This document shows, piece after piece, positions 37,101 to 44,100 of a stretch of DNA of 64,000 bases (the first letter of the stretch is position 1; each line of letters starts with the position of its first letter). The position numbers were made by a program, and so were the translations under genes. A model generated the notes under the pieces. The model worked only from the letters and a program-made list of their open reading frames with translations, did not search any database and was not told the DNA's origin. The stretch comes from Mesocentrotus franciscanus. Taxonomy: Eukaryota; Echinodermata; Echinoidea; Camarodonta; Strongylocentrotidae. The stretch lies in assembly GCA_037976565.1 (NCBI GenBank), contig CP137679.1:31687764-31751763 (forward strand), read 5' to 3'.

Positions 37101-38840
37101 CAATGGAGGTCATACTTAACAACCCCAGGTTAATCAATACTCTTTGTTTTGCCTTAATTATTAGTTGCCACTCGAGTTCATTCCACTACTCTTGTTCAAT
37201 TTTACAGCTGGCCTTTCTGATGCTCAAATCATCGGCATCGTCTTTGGCATCCTTGGTTTGATCGTTGTTGTGTTCCTATTCATCGTCTGCTTCTGCGCCC
37301 TCGTCATACGCTACCGCCAGCGCAACATGTTGCTCTACTCCAACCCCAAGTCCTACGACATTGCAGATGATCGTCTACACGTCCTGTACAATGTTCCTTA
37401 CGCTCAACGCACCGGACGCTCCGACTTCCGCCACAATGATGGCTCTGACCGGTACAGGCTGCCATCGTATCTTTTCGATTCAGAGATAGACCTCAGCGAG
37501 CAAACAAGCGATATCTTCAGGAGCATGGACAGTTATACTGATGAGAGCTATTCTGTGAATAATCTAAGCTACAACACGGAGGAGGATCGTCGTATGCAGC
37601 AATTGGCAGAAGTCATCACACAATCACCCTACCTCAATGTGAGTTCCGACTTTGATTGAAATCAGCAGCACGTAGCTTATTTTGAAATTTAATATTTATC
37701 AGGCCCTTTTGCTTTATAGCTGCAATTTGTCATACATGTAGCTTGATTCTATAATCAGTAGCACATTACTTTATTTTGAAATGGAAATTATGCAAGGCTC
37801 TTTTGCTTGAAAGTTGCAACTCGACTTAGCTTTGATCAAATTCACTGCTCTCCATTTTATATCTGCAAAGTCCTGCAGATTGCCACTTCATGTCTGTAAC
37901 ATTGTAAATTCACAAGGATTGTAAAAGAAACCTTCATGTTGTAATGTAGCTACAGTGTATTTAGTTAATCTTTTTCTTTTTGTGGCATCCATGTCACTTT
38001 CTTTAAATTCTAATGCTGTCTTGTACTTGCTGATTTCTTGTTTTGTATTTGACATGGATAAGTGTAAATTTGAAAATCAAATTCAGTAAAACTAAATTCT
38101 TTTTATTGTTATGCTTCTTGCAAACTACAGGAACGGATGCGATCCCAGATTACGGATATTGCTGGCAGGTCTCAACACAGGCCGCAGTCTGAATTTGTGC
38201 GGCCCTATGTAGCGTCCGGTCGAGAAGCAGAATTCTTATCAACGGTGAGTACTCACAAGCATGTACTATTTATGAGGAAAATGGTGTACATGTAGATCGA
38301 TTTCCTTGAATATTTTAACTATTTTAGGGCAGCTAATCCCTCCCAAGAAATTGAAGTTTTGAGACTATAAATGGCTTCCAAAAACAGAAATAACTACCTA
38401 CATTGTACAGCTCATGCCCATGGTAGATATTTGATGTCCAGTTAAGCAATCAATATTTTGAAAGTTCATTTACATGTATGAATTGTTTAGAAACTTGGTT
38501 GTTCATGCTTCTACTTGTATTTCAATTTATATGTATTTGCATTTTGCAATTATATCAGTTTAGCTTCTTTTTTTTGTTGGAAGTAACATTTGTTTCTTTC
38601 ATATTGTATATCAATCATTATCCATTCCCATTTTGACATTTCTGTGAATAAAACAATTCATATTATTTCTCTTTCAATGAGGAATGTAAAATACCATTTG
38701 ACCCCAAACAGTGACCTTTGACCTCTATGTTTTCTGTCACTCTACAGGCTAGCGAATCAGGAGACAATATCAGTCCAACAAGAAGATTCCAGATACCAAG
38801 AGCTCAAGTTCCATGGGGTCTTCAAGAAAGTCATACGTAA
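228..38840 (+). CDS. Large sushi/EGF/NIDO/AMOP/VWD/SEA transmembrane protein (3' portion, 50 exons)
   Basis: This is the 3' part of one large spliced gene; its start and signal peptide lie before the window. I joined 50 exons by canonical splice sites with compatible phases, giving about 2,630 residues. Domain order is sushi x2, EGF x2, NIDO, AMOP, VWD, a cadherin/Ig-like module, a long calcium-binding EGF array, SEA, EGF x2, SEA, EGF, Thr/Ser-rich stalk, one transmembrane helix and a cytoplasmic tail of about 190 residues. NIDO-AMOP-VWD followed by EGF and a membrane anchor is the MUC4 or metazoan mucin-like architecture; sushi, AMOP and VWD also occur together in SUSD2. I infer a cell-surface adhesion or barrier protein. 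Four single-base gaps interrupt it (see findings), but nearly every exon is otherwise intact, so I read it as functional. The orthologue name is not certain. Confidence 0.9.
1104..1142. repeat. (GAT)n microsatellite
   Basis: About 13 GAT or AAT units in the intron after exon 1088. A similar tract is at 1431-1470. Confidence 0.95.
1625..2572 (+). CDS. Exons encoding two EGF domains
   Basis: Exons 1625-1738 and 2447-2572, both bounded by phase-1 introns. The first reads [16 protein letters not shown] and ends [15 protein letters not shown], a compact EGF of the Notch type. The second begins DINEC, has an aromatic after the fourth cysteine (GSYICMC), and ends GDGITCTG, a typical calcium-binding EGF. 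The leading Asp is completed from a G left by the previous exon, as throughout this gene. The intron between them carries no recognisable gene. Confidence 0.85.
2692..3043. mobile_element. TTAA-flanked fold-back MITE, copy 1
   Basis: Inverted ends AGCCCCTCT and AGAGGGGCT are flanked on both sides by TTAA (2688-2691, 3044-3047). The arms extend inward as a long imperfect hairpin (AATTTCACTTAAATTG / CAATTTAAGTGAAATT). The TTAA target duplication is the signature of piggyBac-type elements. No transposase is encoded. Confidence 0.8.
3107..5596 (+). CDS. Exons encoding the NIDO domain
   Basis: Exons 3107-3275, 4060-4224, 4745-4903 and 5388-5596. The first gives [10 protein letters not shown] and, after a one-base frame change near 3243-3248, GDTFYYSLY. 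The second continues FMDNGLIIF and [10 protein letters not shown]. The third has YERSYSN, and the fourth [19 protein letters not shown] and MNWD. These are the hallmark segments of the extracellular NIDO domain of nidogen, tectorin and MUC4-type proteins: SLY..NG.I.F, PFWAD and TFQ..L.TD...SF..FNY. Splice phases between exons 2 to 4 are all 0, and the first exon also ends in phase 0 only if the missing base is restored. The intron 3276-4059 starts with a long hairpin. Confidence 0.9.
3298..3566. mobile_element. Near-perfect long hairpin element
   Basis: Arms of about 125 bp are reverse complements (CACTATGAACATGACGGAC ... GTCATGTTCATAGTG; ACAATTGCTGTGGTAGACAAA against its complement) around a short loop at about 3427-3440. 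It starts only 22 bp after the donor of the exon ending at 3275. It is likely a young fold-back MITE. Confidence 0.8.
4228..4516 (+). mobile_element. LINE 3' fragment
   Basis: Encodes [14 protein letters not shown] and [10 protein letters not shown], the typical C-terminus of a non-LTR reverse transcriptase ORF. It is followed by GCGCTATAAAAGAACTGAG and an (ATT)n tail. It lies inside an intron and is truncated at the 5' end. The clade is not assigned. Confidence 0.65.
4968..5078. mobile_element. Partial GGGCCC-ended MITE
   Basis: Starts GGGCCCTTTTCCATAAAAC and shares GACAAATTTGCT and CAGTAGCTTATAACAGTTAT with the element at 16390-16712. No right inverted end was seen, so it is probably truncated. 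Confidence 0.5.
5987..6168. repeat. 91-bp tandem duplication
   Basis: Two identical copies of a 91-bp unit starting TCTACATCAATAACCCACTT at 5987 and 6078. It is intronic. Confidence 0.95.
6602..8272 (+). CDS. Exons encoding the NIDO C-end and AMOP domain
   Basis: Exons 6602-6882, 7376-7561 and 8153-8272. The first opens with [16 protein letters not shown], the usual NIDO trailing segment. It then has [12 protein letters not shown] and TCPCSFTQ, matching the start of an AMOP domain (C..WY...P..W, CPC). The second has the CCY motif (MYCCYRGDQ) and the third [19 protein letters not shown] and TCTGYLPP, completing the cysteine-rich AMOP pattern. AMOP domains are found beside NIDO and VWD in MUC4 and ISM-type adhesion proteins. 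Phases 2/1, 1/1 and 1/1 agree with the neighbours. Confidence 0.9.
8693..12321 (+). CDS. Exons encoding the von Willebrand factor D domain
   Basis: Exons 8693-8916, 9225-9309, 10408-10583, 11109-11225 and 12052-12321. The start [22 protein letters not shown] is the standard VWD opening (GDPH, then YTFNG.GEY). Later come VRVVAYW-like beta-strand segments and the GL.GVWDGD..NDF calcium-site motif, which is split between 10583 and 11109. The last exon has [17 protein letters not shown] and [12 protein letters not shown], the conserved tail of the MUC4-type VWD region. The junction 10583/11109 is one base out of phase: the amino acids GLW and GVWDGD fit only if one more base is present. VWD modules often mediate oligomerisation or matrix binding. 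Confidence 0.88.
9578..9852. repeat. 138-bp tandem duplication
   Basis: A unit starting GAGCCTGAGATAACTT repeats at 9578 and 9716 with only a few differences. It is intronic. Confidence 0.95.
9884..10083 (+). mobile_element. Probable retroelement 3' end
   Basis: AT-rich stretch ending AATAAAACCATTCTACTACTACTA, a tail style common in invertebrate LINEs. No coding remnant was seen, so this is tentative. Confidence 0.35.
11235..11515 (-). mobile_element. tRNA-derived SINE, family 2 (reverse)
   Basis: Reverse complement of the family body (TGGGTGGAGAGTGGTAAATG) and of the tRNA-like part (GGGACTCGAACCGGGAACC at 11450-11468, with GTGTCGTGGTCGAGCGGATA complementary at the end). The tRNA-like arm is well kept but is part of a longer repeat. 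Confidence 0.75.
12598..12705 (-). mobile_element. Family 2 SINE, 3' part (reverse)
   Basis: ATTTATATAGCGCACAT, GGCGCTCCAACTATTACCCC and a preceding (ATA)n tract match the reversed 3' end of the family at 11235. The tRNA-like head is missing. Confidence 0.6.
12837..13061. mobile_element. TA-flanked palindromic MITE, copy 2
   Basis: Begins CAGTCAAACCTG and ends CAGGTTTGACTG, with TA at 12835-12836 and 13062-13063. It contains at least four tandem copies of a 17-bp GGTCTTTGTAGACAGGT unit, making it longer than the other copies. It lies in the intron before exon 13208. Confidence 0.85.
13208..14119 (+). CDS. Exons encoding a cadherin/Ig-like module leading into an EGF
   Basis: Exons 13208-13363 and 13938-14119. 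The sequence [31 protein letters not shown] and SLVIRASDG has the ATDPEG and ASDG spacing of cadherin-like beta-sandwich repeats, which commonly follow VWD in MUC4-type and invertebrate mucin-like proteins. The second exon ends with CDCQNNGTC, the first cysteines of an EGF that continues in the next exon. The intron between exons is partly low-complexity, with no gene seen in it. Confidence 0.75.
14160..14400 (+). mobile_element. LINE 3' fragment
   Basis: Encodes [14 protein letters not shown] then [10 protein letters not shown] with frame breaks, and ends in an (ATT)n tail. It is similar in kind to the fragment at 4228 and lies directly before the hAT-like element. Confidence 0.55.
14414..15537. 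mobile_element. hAT-like DNA transposon remnant
   Basis: Terminal inverted repeats CAGGGTTCGTAC (14414-14425) and GTACGAACCCTG (15526-15537) enclose 1,124 bp. Both ends have clustered subterminal AAGTCATGGAA motifs, as hAT elements do. Inside, a frame from 15206 ([12 protein letters not shown], then in another frame [10 protein letters not shown]) resembles the N-terminal finger region of hAT transposases but is broken and short. No clear 8-bp target duplication was seen. Confidence 0.7.
15540..15685 (+). mobile_element. Family 2 SINE, 3' part
   Basis: GAATGCTCCCACTGGAGTGG, GAATCCAATGACAGGGTAG and GTATTGAGTGCTATACAAAT correspond to the distal body of the copy at 42713. It lies immediately after the hAT-like element. 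Confidence 0.5.
15745..16890 (+). CDS. Exons encoding EGF-like modules after the beta-sandwich module
   Basis: Exons 15745-15931 and 16744-16890. The first completes the preceding EGF ([13 protein letters not shown]) and adds a cysteine-rich segment ([22 protein letters not shown]). The second is a complete EGF starting DFDEC, with [16 protein letters not shown] and a long last loop ([10 protein letters not shown]) like that of LDL-receptor or fibulin-type calcium-binding EGFs. The phase is 0 at the start of 15745 and 1 from there onward. The intron between holds a nested pair of MITEs. Confidence 0.85.
16264..16395 (-). mobile_element. Degenerate family 2 SINE (reverse)
   Basis: GAGTGGCAAGTGTAAATG, GAAGGACATTAGTGCAATGG and CAGTGACTTTAATATTCACT match the reversed family 2 with many changes. 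Confidence 0.5.
16390..16712. mobile_element. GGGCCC-ended MITE carrying a nested MITE
   Basis: GGCCCTATTTCATAAAA at the left and TTTTATGAATCAGAGCCC at the right are inverted. The interior right half (CAGTAGCTTATAACAGTTAT) also occurs at about 5050-5073. It is split by the nested copy at 16427-16599. Confidence 0.6.
16427..16599. mobile_element. TA-flanked palindromic MITE, copy 3 (nested)
   Basis: Same terminal inverted repeats as copies 1 and 2, with TA at 16425-16426 and 16600-16601. It interrupts another element whose halves lie at about 16390-16424 and 16602-16712. Confidence 0.85.
17250..30138 (+). CDS. Calcium-binding EGF array (19 exons, about 21 modules)
   Basis: Exons: 17250-17372, 17889-18011, 18529-18777 (two EGFs), 19373-19501 (donor uncertain), 19917-20039, 20709-20834, 21416-21541, 22632-22766, 23193-23315, 23790-23918, 24602-24727, 25125-25244, 25712-25831, 26299-26418, 26960-27097, 27686-27931 (two EGFs), 28749-28886, 29442-29567, 30016-30138. 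Nearly all begin D-[I/V/M/L]-[D/N]-E-C and carry the consensus Asn and aromatic (for example NTVGSF.C.C), so they should bind calcium and stack as a rod, as in fibrillins. Every exon is symmetric, phase 1 to 1, so modules can be duplicated or skipped without breaking the frame. The module at 22632 is acidic (DEDEC) and less typical. The array probably acts as a spacer or ligand-binding stalk. Decayed extra modules lie at 18963 and 22406. Confidence 0.92.
17395..17800. repeat. (GAT)n, (GTTT)n and G-homopolymer tract
   Basis: Imperfect GAT/GAG repeats are followed by about 12 GTTT units and a run of T then G. The Met-rich and Phe-rich frames across it are repeat artefacts. Confidence 0.95.
18963..19016 (+). 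pseudogene. Fragment of a duplicated EGF exon 3' end
   Basis: The segment closely matches the last 45 bases of the preceding double-EGF exon (18729-18780: CTGTACCTG ... GATGGCATCACTTGTGTTG). The donor GGTAGGT has become GTTAG, and the upstream half of the module is absent. It appears to be a relic of a local duplication of the exon end. Confidence 0.7.
21665..22330. repeat. Degenerate tandem repeat of about 175 bp
   Basis: Related cores (ACATCTACCTAAGAT, ACATCTACTTTAGATATGAA, GCATCAACTTAAGATATGAA, ACATCTTCTTTAGATATA) occur at about 21669, 21846, 22027 and 22193. A further related copy is at 19598 in another intron. Confidence 0.7.
22406..22499 (+). pseudogene. Decayed duplicate of the DEDEC EGF exon
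   Basis: About 226 bp before the functional exon at 22632, the sequence after an acceptor-like CCAG repeats it almost exactly ([22 protein letters not shown]). A one-base length difference then shifts the frame, and translation runs to a stop near 22497 with no donor. It is a partial tandem duplication of the acceptor and first half of the EGF exon. Confidence 0.85.
24117..24233. repeat. Three copies of a 39-bp unit
   Basis: Unit GAAATCATTAACCAATGGGT... starts at 24117, 24156 and 24195, with near-identical copies. Confidence 0.95.
27452..27565. mobile_element. Small inverted-repeat element (tentative)
   Basis: GCTACGGTCACAATT at the left and AGTTCGTAATGGCACTTGTGACCGAGGC near the right form a short imperfect inverted repeat. 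It is only suggestive of a MITE. Confidence 0.35.
28185..28341. mobile_element. Palindromic MITE with GGGCCCTGTCTTAC ends
   Basis: Left end GGGCCCTGTCTTACAAAGAG, right end CTCTTTGTAAGACAGAGCCC, interior rich in ATTGATCNAATCAATCGC. A related copy lies at 32519-32671 and a fragment at about 27975-28030. Confidence 0.75.
30739..31671 (+). CDS. Exons encoding the first SEA-like domain
   Basis: Exons 30739-30854 and 31434-31671, joined in phase 0. The product ([23 protein letters not shown], then [29 protein letters not shown]) shows the alternating strand-helix pattern and length, about 118 residues, of a SEA domain. There is no G-S-V-V at the expected position (TLGVEVEF stands there), so autocleavage is not predicted. 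The domain is called from its pattern and from its place between EGF modules, as in mucins and adhesion receptors. Confidence 0.65.
32355..33434 (+). CDS. Exons encoding two EGF domains between the SEA domains
   Basis: Exons 32355-32486 and 33309-33434, both phase 1. The first reads [23 protein letters not shown] and TCTG; the second [17 protein letters not shown] and GVCT. Both have six cysteines with EGF spacing. They separate the two SEA domains, an arrangement like the EGF-SEA-EGF unit of MUC3/MUC17-type mucins. Confidence 0.85.
32519..32671. mobile_element. Second copy of the palindromic ATTGAT-rich MITE
   Basis: GAGTTGCAATTGATTCAAAT at the left and ATCAATGGCAACTCTTTATC then CAGACAGTGCCC at the right mirror each other and match the element at 28185. 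The left end is more diverged. Confidence 0.6.
33605..33820 (+). mobile_element. tRNA-derived SINE, family 1
   Basis: The 5' part has a polymerase III A-box-like TAGCTCATTGGTTGAGAG and a B-box-like TTGTTCGAAACC, followed by a family body (GCGCTAGTGCCCTTTGGTAA, CATTACCAAGTCCCTC) and an A-rich end. It shares body sequence with the copy at 36438. It is not a functional tRNA gene. Confidence 0.75.
33913..34788 (+). CDS. Exons encoding the second SEA domain with GSVV cleavage motif
   Basis: Exons 33913-34040 and 34545-34788, joined in phase 0. The product has [19 protein letters not shown], then [14 protein letters not shown] and [14 protein letters not shown]. The G-S-V-V at 34620-34631 lies where MUC1-type SEA domains cut themselves between Gly and Ser, followed by the expected hydrophobic strand. 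This predicts a two-subunit, non-covalently held ectodomain that can be shed. The fold and motif are seen in sequence; the cleavage is inferred from the family. Confidence 0.85.
35057..35345. mobile_element. Fold-back MITE with about 70-bp inverted ends
   Basis: Starts CCAGGGGGGTGTTTCACAAA and ends with the complement GAAACACCCCCCTGG. The arms match for about 70 bp (TTAAGTATAACAGGCCGTTC against its complement). It lies in the intron after exon 34788. Confidence 0.8.
35444..36350 (+). CDS. Exons encoding the last EGF and a Thr/Ser-rich stalk
   Basis: Exons 35444-35522 and 36205-36350. The EGF is split in phase 2 ([18 protein letters not shown] / [12 protein letters not shown]). It is followed by a juxtamembrane stretch rich in Thr, Ser, Pro and Asn-X-Thr sites ([27 protein letters not shown]), a likely O- and N-glycosylated stalk. 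The intron 35523-36204 begins with a 23-bp tandem repeat block (35622-35713). Confidence 0.85.
35622..35713. repeat. Four copies of a 23-bp unit
   Basis: Unit GACTTAAACCAAGTAAGCCC, period 23, at 35622, 35645, 35668 and 35691. It begins about 100 bp after an exon donor. Confidence 0.95.
36438..36640 (+). mobile_element. tRNA-derived SINE, family 1 (second copy)
   Basis: AATGGCTCAGAGGTGGAGCA, GTTCAAAACCC, GTGCTAGTGCCCTTTGGTAA and CAGTCAGGTAAAAC match the copy at 33605 in order, with the same orientation. It lies just after the donor at 36350. Confidence 0.75.
37208..38840 (+). CDS. Exons encoding the transmembrane helix and cytoplasmic tail
   Basis: Exons 37208-37638, 38131-38244 and 38748-38840, all joined in phase 0, with TAA at 38838-38840. 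A 27-residue hydrophobic helix (from IIGIVFG to FCALVI, about 37228-37308) is followed by the basic stop-transfer RYRQR, fixing a type I topology. The tail contains several tyrosines in acidic contexts ([15 protein letters not shown]) that could be phosphorylated, and ends in WGLQESHT. If the intron after 37638 is retained, translation stops after VSSDFD, giving a shorter tail. A polyadenylation signal lies at 40529. Confidence 0.92.
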
Positions 38841-39434
38841 AAACTCTCCTTCGGAAGGAGTAAAGGAAAATGATTCATGTGTTTACTTTTAAATATTCTC
38901 TTAGTACTTATCTAAAGGAAGTGCTTATGGTCTGTTGTCTTTGAGTGATGCAAATACACTTAACTCTGCATATCAAGGCCAATCTGTTCAGACAGCAAAA
39001 CAGTAGTTGTAGTTGTGCAAAATTTGACTTAAAAAGTATAAATAACAAGTTTTGCAGTTTGGTAAAAAAAATGGATTCAATTAAGGAAAAAACTCGACTT
39101 GTGCAACTTCAATTTATGCAGAGTAGACTGTAATTCCTGAATATCTACATGTACATGTACATGCAAAGCGAGATGGAGATAGAGACTGCAAAATCAAGCA
39201 ATCAGTATTATCCAATTAGCTTGCATTATATAACTGATAACAGTGGAATCTTGTTAAAACAAACTCTTAACATAACGTAATTTTACCAAACCCACTTATT
39301 TTGTATTTCGTTTTTGTTTAGGCCAGATTATACAGTTAACAAGGTTTCAATATACAAACAATCTCCTTGTCCCCAAAGTGTTTACTATAACAAGGTTCCA
39401 CTGTCTATCGCTCTGTCTTTCTTCAAATTTGTAA

Positions 39435-39556
39435 AGGATTTACCCTATGACAATCAAGATAATACATGCTAATAGAGAGAATGCGTAAAACGTAGAGGAT
39501 TTACCCTATGACAATCAAGATAATACATGCTAATAGAGAGAATGCGTAAAACATAG
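39435..39556. repeat. 61-bp tandem duplication in the 3' UTR
   Basis: AGGATTTACCCTATGACAAT starts at 39435 and 39496, and the two copies are nearly identical. Confidence 0.95.
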
Positions 39557-40528
39557 ATCAAATGCGCCATTTTTGTTTTTTATTATGAATTTCAAGTTAA
39601 AATACATAATTTAATGAAAAACTGTCTTACTCGTCTTGGGAACAGGAGAAAGATTTGTTTTAATTCATGAACTTAAATATTGTATCAGTATTTATTAATG
39701 TATCAATTCTACCTATTCTTATGATTTGTTTTTGTATTTTTTTAATTCAAAATGTTAACAACTCCATCAGTATTACTCTTTTTTACAATATTTTTACAAT
39801 AATATTTGATTTTGGATATATTCTTGGTGTAACCATATGTATGTATGTTCTATTTTACCTGGATTAAATGTAATTTTTGTTGAGAGAAAAGTTGTAAACT
39901 TTATTACCAAAAACTGCTTGTAAGCTATCATGTATTGTTTTATTTTTAATAGTCTTGTAGATATTGATGTAAATTTTAATTAACACATTGTAAAAGCTTC
40001 AGTAACGTAATGCAAAGACATGTTCTTGAGGAAATTCGTTGTTAATTTCAAATACGCAGTTTAGCTAAATAATACCTGACACATGATTAATATGTAACTC
40101 AGTATATTCCTGGAAATTCAAATTATATTCATATATATTTCTAGATAGTATCTTATTGATGATAAGCAAATAGATCACTTCCGATTAGATTAACTTCAAC
40201 TCAACATTTACTAATTAATTAAATAATGTATATTTTTTGGTATACTCTTTATTTTCCTGCAACTTTTAATTTGATGCTCTCAAATGTTGTCACGTAGTAT
40301 CTCAAATGAAAATGATTCTAATCTGTGTAGCAATTTATTATTTTCTCCATGTATATTTTAAATAACATTACAAAAAGATGGAATATATAATTCTTTACTA
40401 TATTTTCATTATGTCTTATTTTTCTAAATTATATAAATAGTTGTCTTCATATTTTTTACAGTTGTAAATGAATTTGATGCTATTTTTATATATATTTTGC
40501 TGTCATATTTAGATGCATATCATTCTTG

Positions 40529-40534
40529 AATAAA
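40529..40534 (+). terminator. Polyadenylation signal of the EGF/SEA gene
   Basis: AATAAA followed about 6 bp later by an A-run and then a T-rich stretch. It is a candidate poly(A) signal for the upstream plus-strand gene. Confidence 0.5.
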
Positions 40535-40880
40535 GTTATGAAAAAAAATCTAGTTTTCACATTTATTGTTTGTTGATTTATTATCACAACTAAATTTTAA
40601 TGCGACATTCACTAGGGGTACCTATCTACTCTGCAAATCAACTTTGACTCCAAATTAAATTTGGTGCTTTTAGGATATTTGAATTACCTGATACATAAAC
40701 AAGCATTAGTTTCAGACATAGTATATTAAAAAAATATGTTACGCATTTCCAGTGTTGAAACTGAAACATGAATTACCTCAAGAATGTACATTCCATGCCC
40801 TCGCTAAATATACGTTGCCTAGTAAAGCTGATTATTTAGGTATCGTTTGAATGGACTTATACAGCTGCACAGGCCACACA

Positions 40881-40886
40881 TTTATT
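40881..40886 (-). terminator. TYW3: Candidate polyadenylation signal of TYW3
   Basis: TTTATT on the plus strand is AATAAA on the minus strand, 313 bp past the TYW3 stop. Other candidates exist nearby (40559), so the assignment is weak. The two convergent genes therefore end within a few hundred bases of each other. Confidence 0.35.
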
Positions 40887-41198
40887 ACTCCCCCCAAAAA
40901 AAAAAAAAAAAATAAACAAACAATAATAATAATGATTTTAAAAAAAATCATAACAATCACATTCACTTTTGTGATTACGAAATTTGGTTGGGGAATGAAT
41001 ACTATTTAAATATGTTTATCGGGTGCACACTGATTAATCATATAATTCTAAAATGGAAAATTACTGGTCATAAAGATCATCTGGTGTAATACTGAAGTCT
41101 GAAGATTTAGCTTTAAAAACAAAATGCACAATATTCTGAACATGTCATCTGTTTCCCCTGCATACCGGGTACACCTTACATGTAGGTCTTCTCCATCG

Positions 41199-44100
41199 TC
41201 ATGTTTTCTCATCTGAATTGTTAAAGAGGGAAGCGAAACCCTGCAAGTCTGTCATTACATTGCAGTCACTTTCACTATCCCTAGTGTTCCTTGAGTCTAT
41301 ACTATGACTTTCCTTGTTCATAAAGCTCTTGGTGTTCTCATATGCATCACTCTGACTAACATCTAAGTCTTTCTCAGTGTCACTTGTATCTGTCTGGGTG
41401 AGTTTGTGTTTGACTGAATGTCGCTCATTTAATCTTCTTCCATGCTTGTTTTTCCTTGAATTAGGATCACCTTCATTTTGCTTTTCCTCTCTAAAAATGG
41501 CTTGAAGGGTATCTTGGAATCTGAAAAGTATAAAACACAGAAACATGAGGAAAATATTGTAACAATACAATGACATTTATCCTACACCCAAATTCCTTGA
41601 TTGATCGATATTATCATAGATGATTCTAGATAGTCATTTATCCATGGAGATATTTTTATTTTATTCAGTGTACTTTCATCACCAGTAGGTACAAACCAAC
41701 ATTGGACTTAGGACTCAATGACAAGTGTATAGAAAATATGTTCATGGTGACAAAATGTAAAGAGAATGATAAAATTAAACATTGAAAAAAAAAGGGCTAT
41801 TGTGATGATTAAGCAGTGATGGAGACATCTCTATCACACCAACAGAAATACTTGAAATAATAACCATCCCATCTCTAGTCACTGAATGACAATGACAAAG
41901 TAAGTAATTGCACAGTCATTAAAAACATATACCCGCTTTGTAACAGTTCATATTAATGTATCACATCAATTTTAAAATACACATAAAATAGAGGAAACTC
42001 ACTTCTCTATCCTGTTGAAGTTTTCCTTCATCTTTGAATTGGCAAGGCTAACAATGAAGTCTATGTAATCCTCAGAAACTAGCAGTCTACCTTCCTTTGT
42101 GACAGGCACCTCCAAACCATGAGTACTGCGGATTGCCTGTTGGTAGTCAAAGAGTTTATTTACACATAAATTTTAACCACATCACTCTATGCAAAGGCTT
42201 CTGTCAGTCCGGACCGCCCAGGAGGCTCCAGTTTTTTAAAACCCTAAAAAGGCCGGGGGCAGAATTCACCGGCCTCTATCTTTTGATACCAAATTAATAT
42301 AATTTTGACTGAAGGGTACCATTGATACTGCCTAGCGTCCAAAATCGCTCCGCTGCGCGCGTCGAAAATGAACATTTCCCCATAAATTATGTACTGTACA
42401 CAATGCAGAACTGCCACCTCGCGGATATGTGAATAGTTAATTAGTAATCATTCAAAAACCATTTGATACATAGATATGAAAATTCATGGACTTCTTTATG
42501 AGATATAAAATTTGTCAAGGTTAAGATTATTTCATCATTCCATGTCTAAGATTCCAAGGGGCCCCCCCCAACTTGGCTGAGAGAGTACCGAAATAACCTG
42601 GCCATTTTAGGGTTAAACTGTAACAATTCCCCTTAGATCAGATATAGACCTAAAAGTTTAAAACAAGCCTCCTTTTCTTTAGTATACAATGCCATTACTG
42701 TAAATTTAAAGAGTAGAAGTGTTGTGGTCTAGTGGATAAGTCACCCGACTGAAGATCGCAAGGTACGGTGTTCAAGTCCCGCCGAGGCACTAATGTCCTT
42801 TGGCAAGACTTTAATCTACATTTGCCACTCTCCACCCAGATGTTAAATGGGTATCCGGTAGGATGTGAAAGTTAATGTGGTTGGATGAGCAAGTGGCGCT
42901 TGTAAAATTGCGACTGGCCGGAATGCTCCCCAAGGAGTGGAGAATGTGCATACATTGTGTGCCGGTAAGCCTGAATCCGATGACTGGGGTAATAATATGT
43001 GCTGCGCCTAGAAACAAAGTATTAGGCCCATTATAAATGTGAGCTATTATTATTATTATTATTATTATATTTCTGAATATTTGCAGCAATCCCTACATTT
43101 TCCAAACACTCCATTTGTGACAATGTTTACTGGTTCAAGCAGCTTATTGCCAGGAAACAGTGCCATCTTATGTGTAACTAGAAGAAGATACCAGCAAATG
43201 ACAAAATACAATCAACAGAATAAAGAAAACACAGTTCTGAAGGGAGTTTTAATGTTGTTAAACATGTTTTGTATTTAAAAAGGATTATATAATATCAAAT
43301 TGAAATAATGGACTTACTGTCATAATCTTCCCTCCATTTCCAATTGTGATTCCTGAATTTCTGAAGCCAGATGCCACTGCTGCTTGATGCTGTAAATTGA
43401 TACAACGTAAATTAAATTGATGAAATACTAATCATGATAAAGGATACAGAATGAAAGGCGTGTCTAATTGTTGTATTTCTTCATTCCAATCGTCATTATC
43501 CTCCTCCTCTTCCTCCTTCCTTCCTCTCTCTCTCTTTACAGCTCTCTTCATAAACAAAAACAATAGCATCTTTATCATCATCATCATCACCACCACCACC
43601 ATCACCATCATCATCAACGACATCATCACCTTCATCTTCATTTTCTCTTTCCCTCTCTGTACAACTCTCACCAACAACATAAACAACAGCATTATCACAA
43701 GCACAAGCACCATCATTATCATCATCATCATCATCATCACTATCATAATCAACTCTCTCTCTGTTCAGGTCTTCGAGTGATGTGAGGTTCCTACCATCTT
43801 TCTGGCATGTTCTGTTGTTTCACACTGGACATGAAGCACGAATGGCTCAAACTTGAAAACAGCCTCTCCCTTTGTCTCTTCTAGAGCTGAAATCTGTTAC
43901 AAGAAAACAAAGGGATTAATCATTAATGTTTTGAAATTTAGAGCAACGATCACAAGCCACTGACCTTATAAAGGCATATCTTTCATTGGTGGTAGCAGCA
44001 CTGGTTATTTGTTTAACCCCTTGTATTAATGCTTTCAGATAACCATCACAATAATGTACATCTCTAGACCACTTCCATTAAAGATATTCACATTGTTTTA

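Larger units (their letters stand above)
38841..40545 (+). other. Probable 3' UTR of the EGF/SEA gene
   Basis: AT-rich, non-coding sequence of about 1.7 kb follows the stop codon and ends about 10 bp after an AATAAA at 40529-40534. A perfect 61-bp tandem duplication starts at 39435 and 39496. The exact transcript end is inferred. Confidence 0.5.

Noticed and set aside
228..38840. Whole gene being a pseudogene because of frameshifts
   Set aside because: Nearly all 50 exons keep frame, cysteines and splice sites; the breaks are single-base gaps of the kind also seen in ALAD and TYW3.
43432..43780. Open frames of about 106-109 codons on both strands
   Set aside because: They are translations of ATC/ACC and pyrimidine microsatellites between two TYW3 exons.
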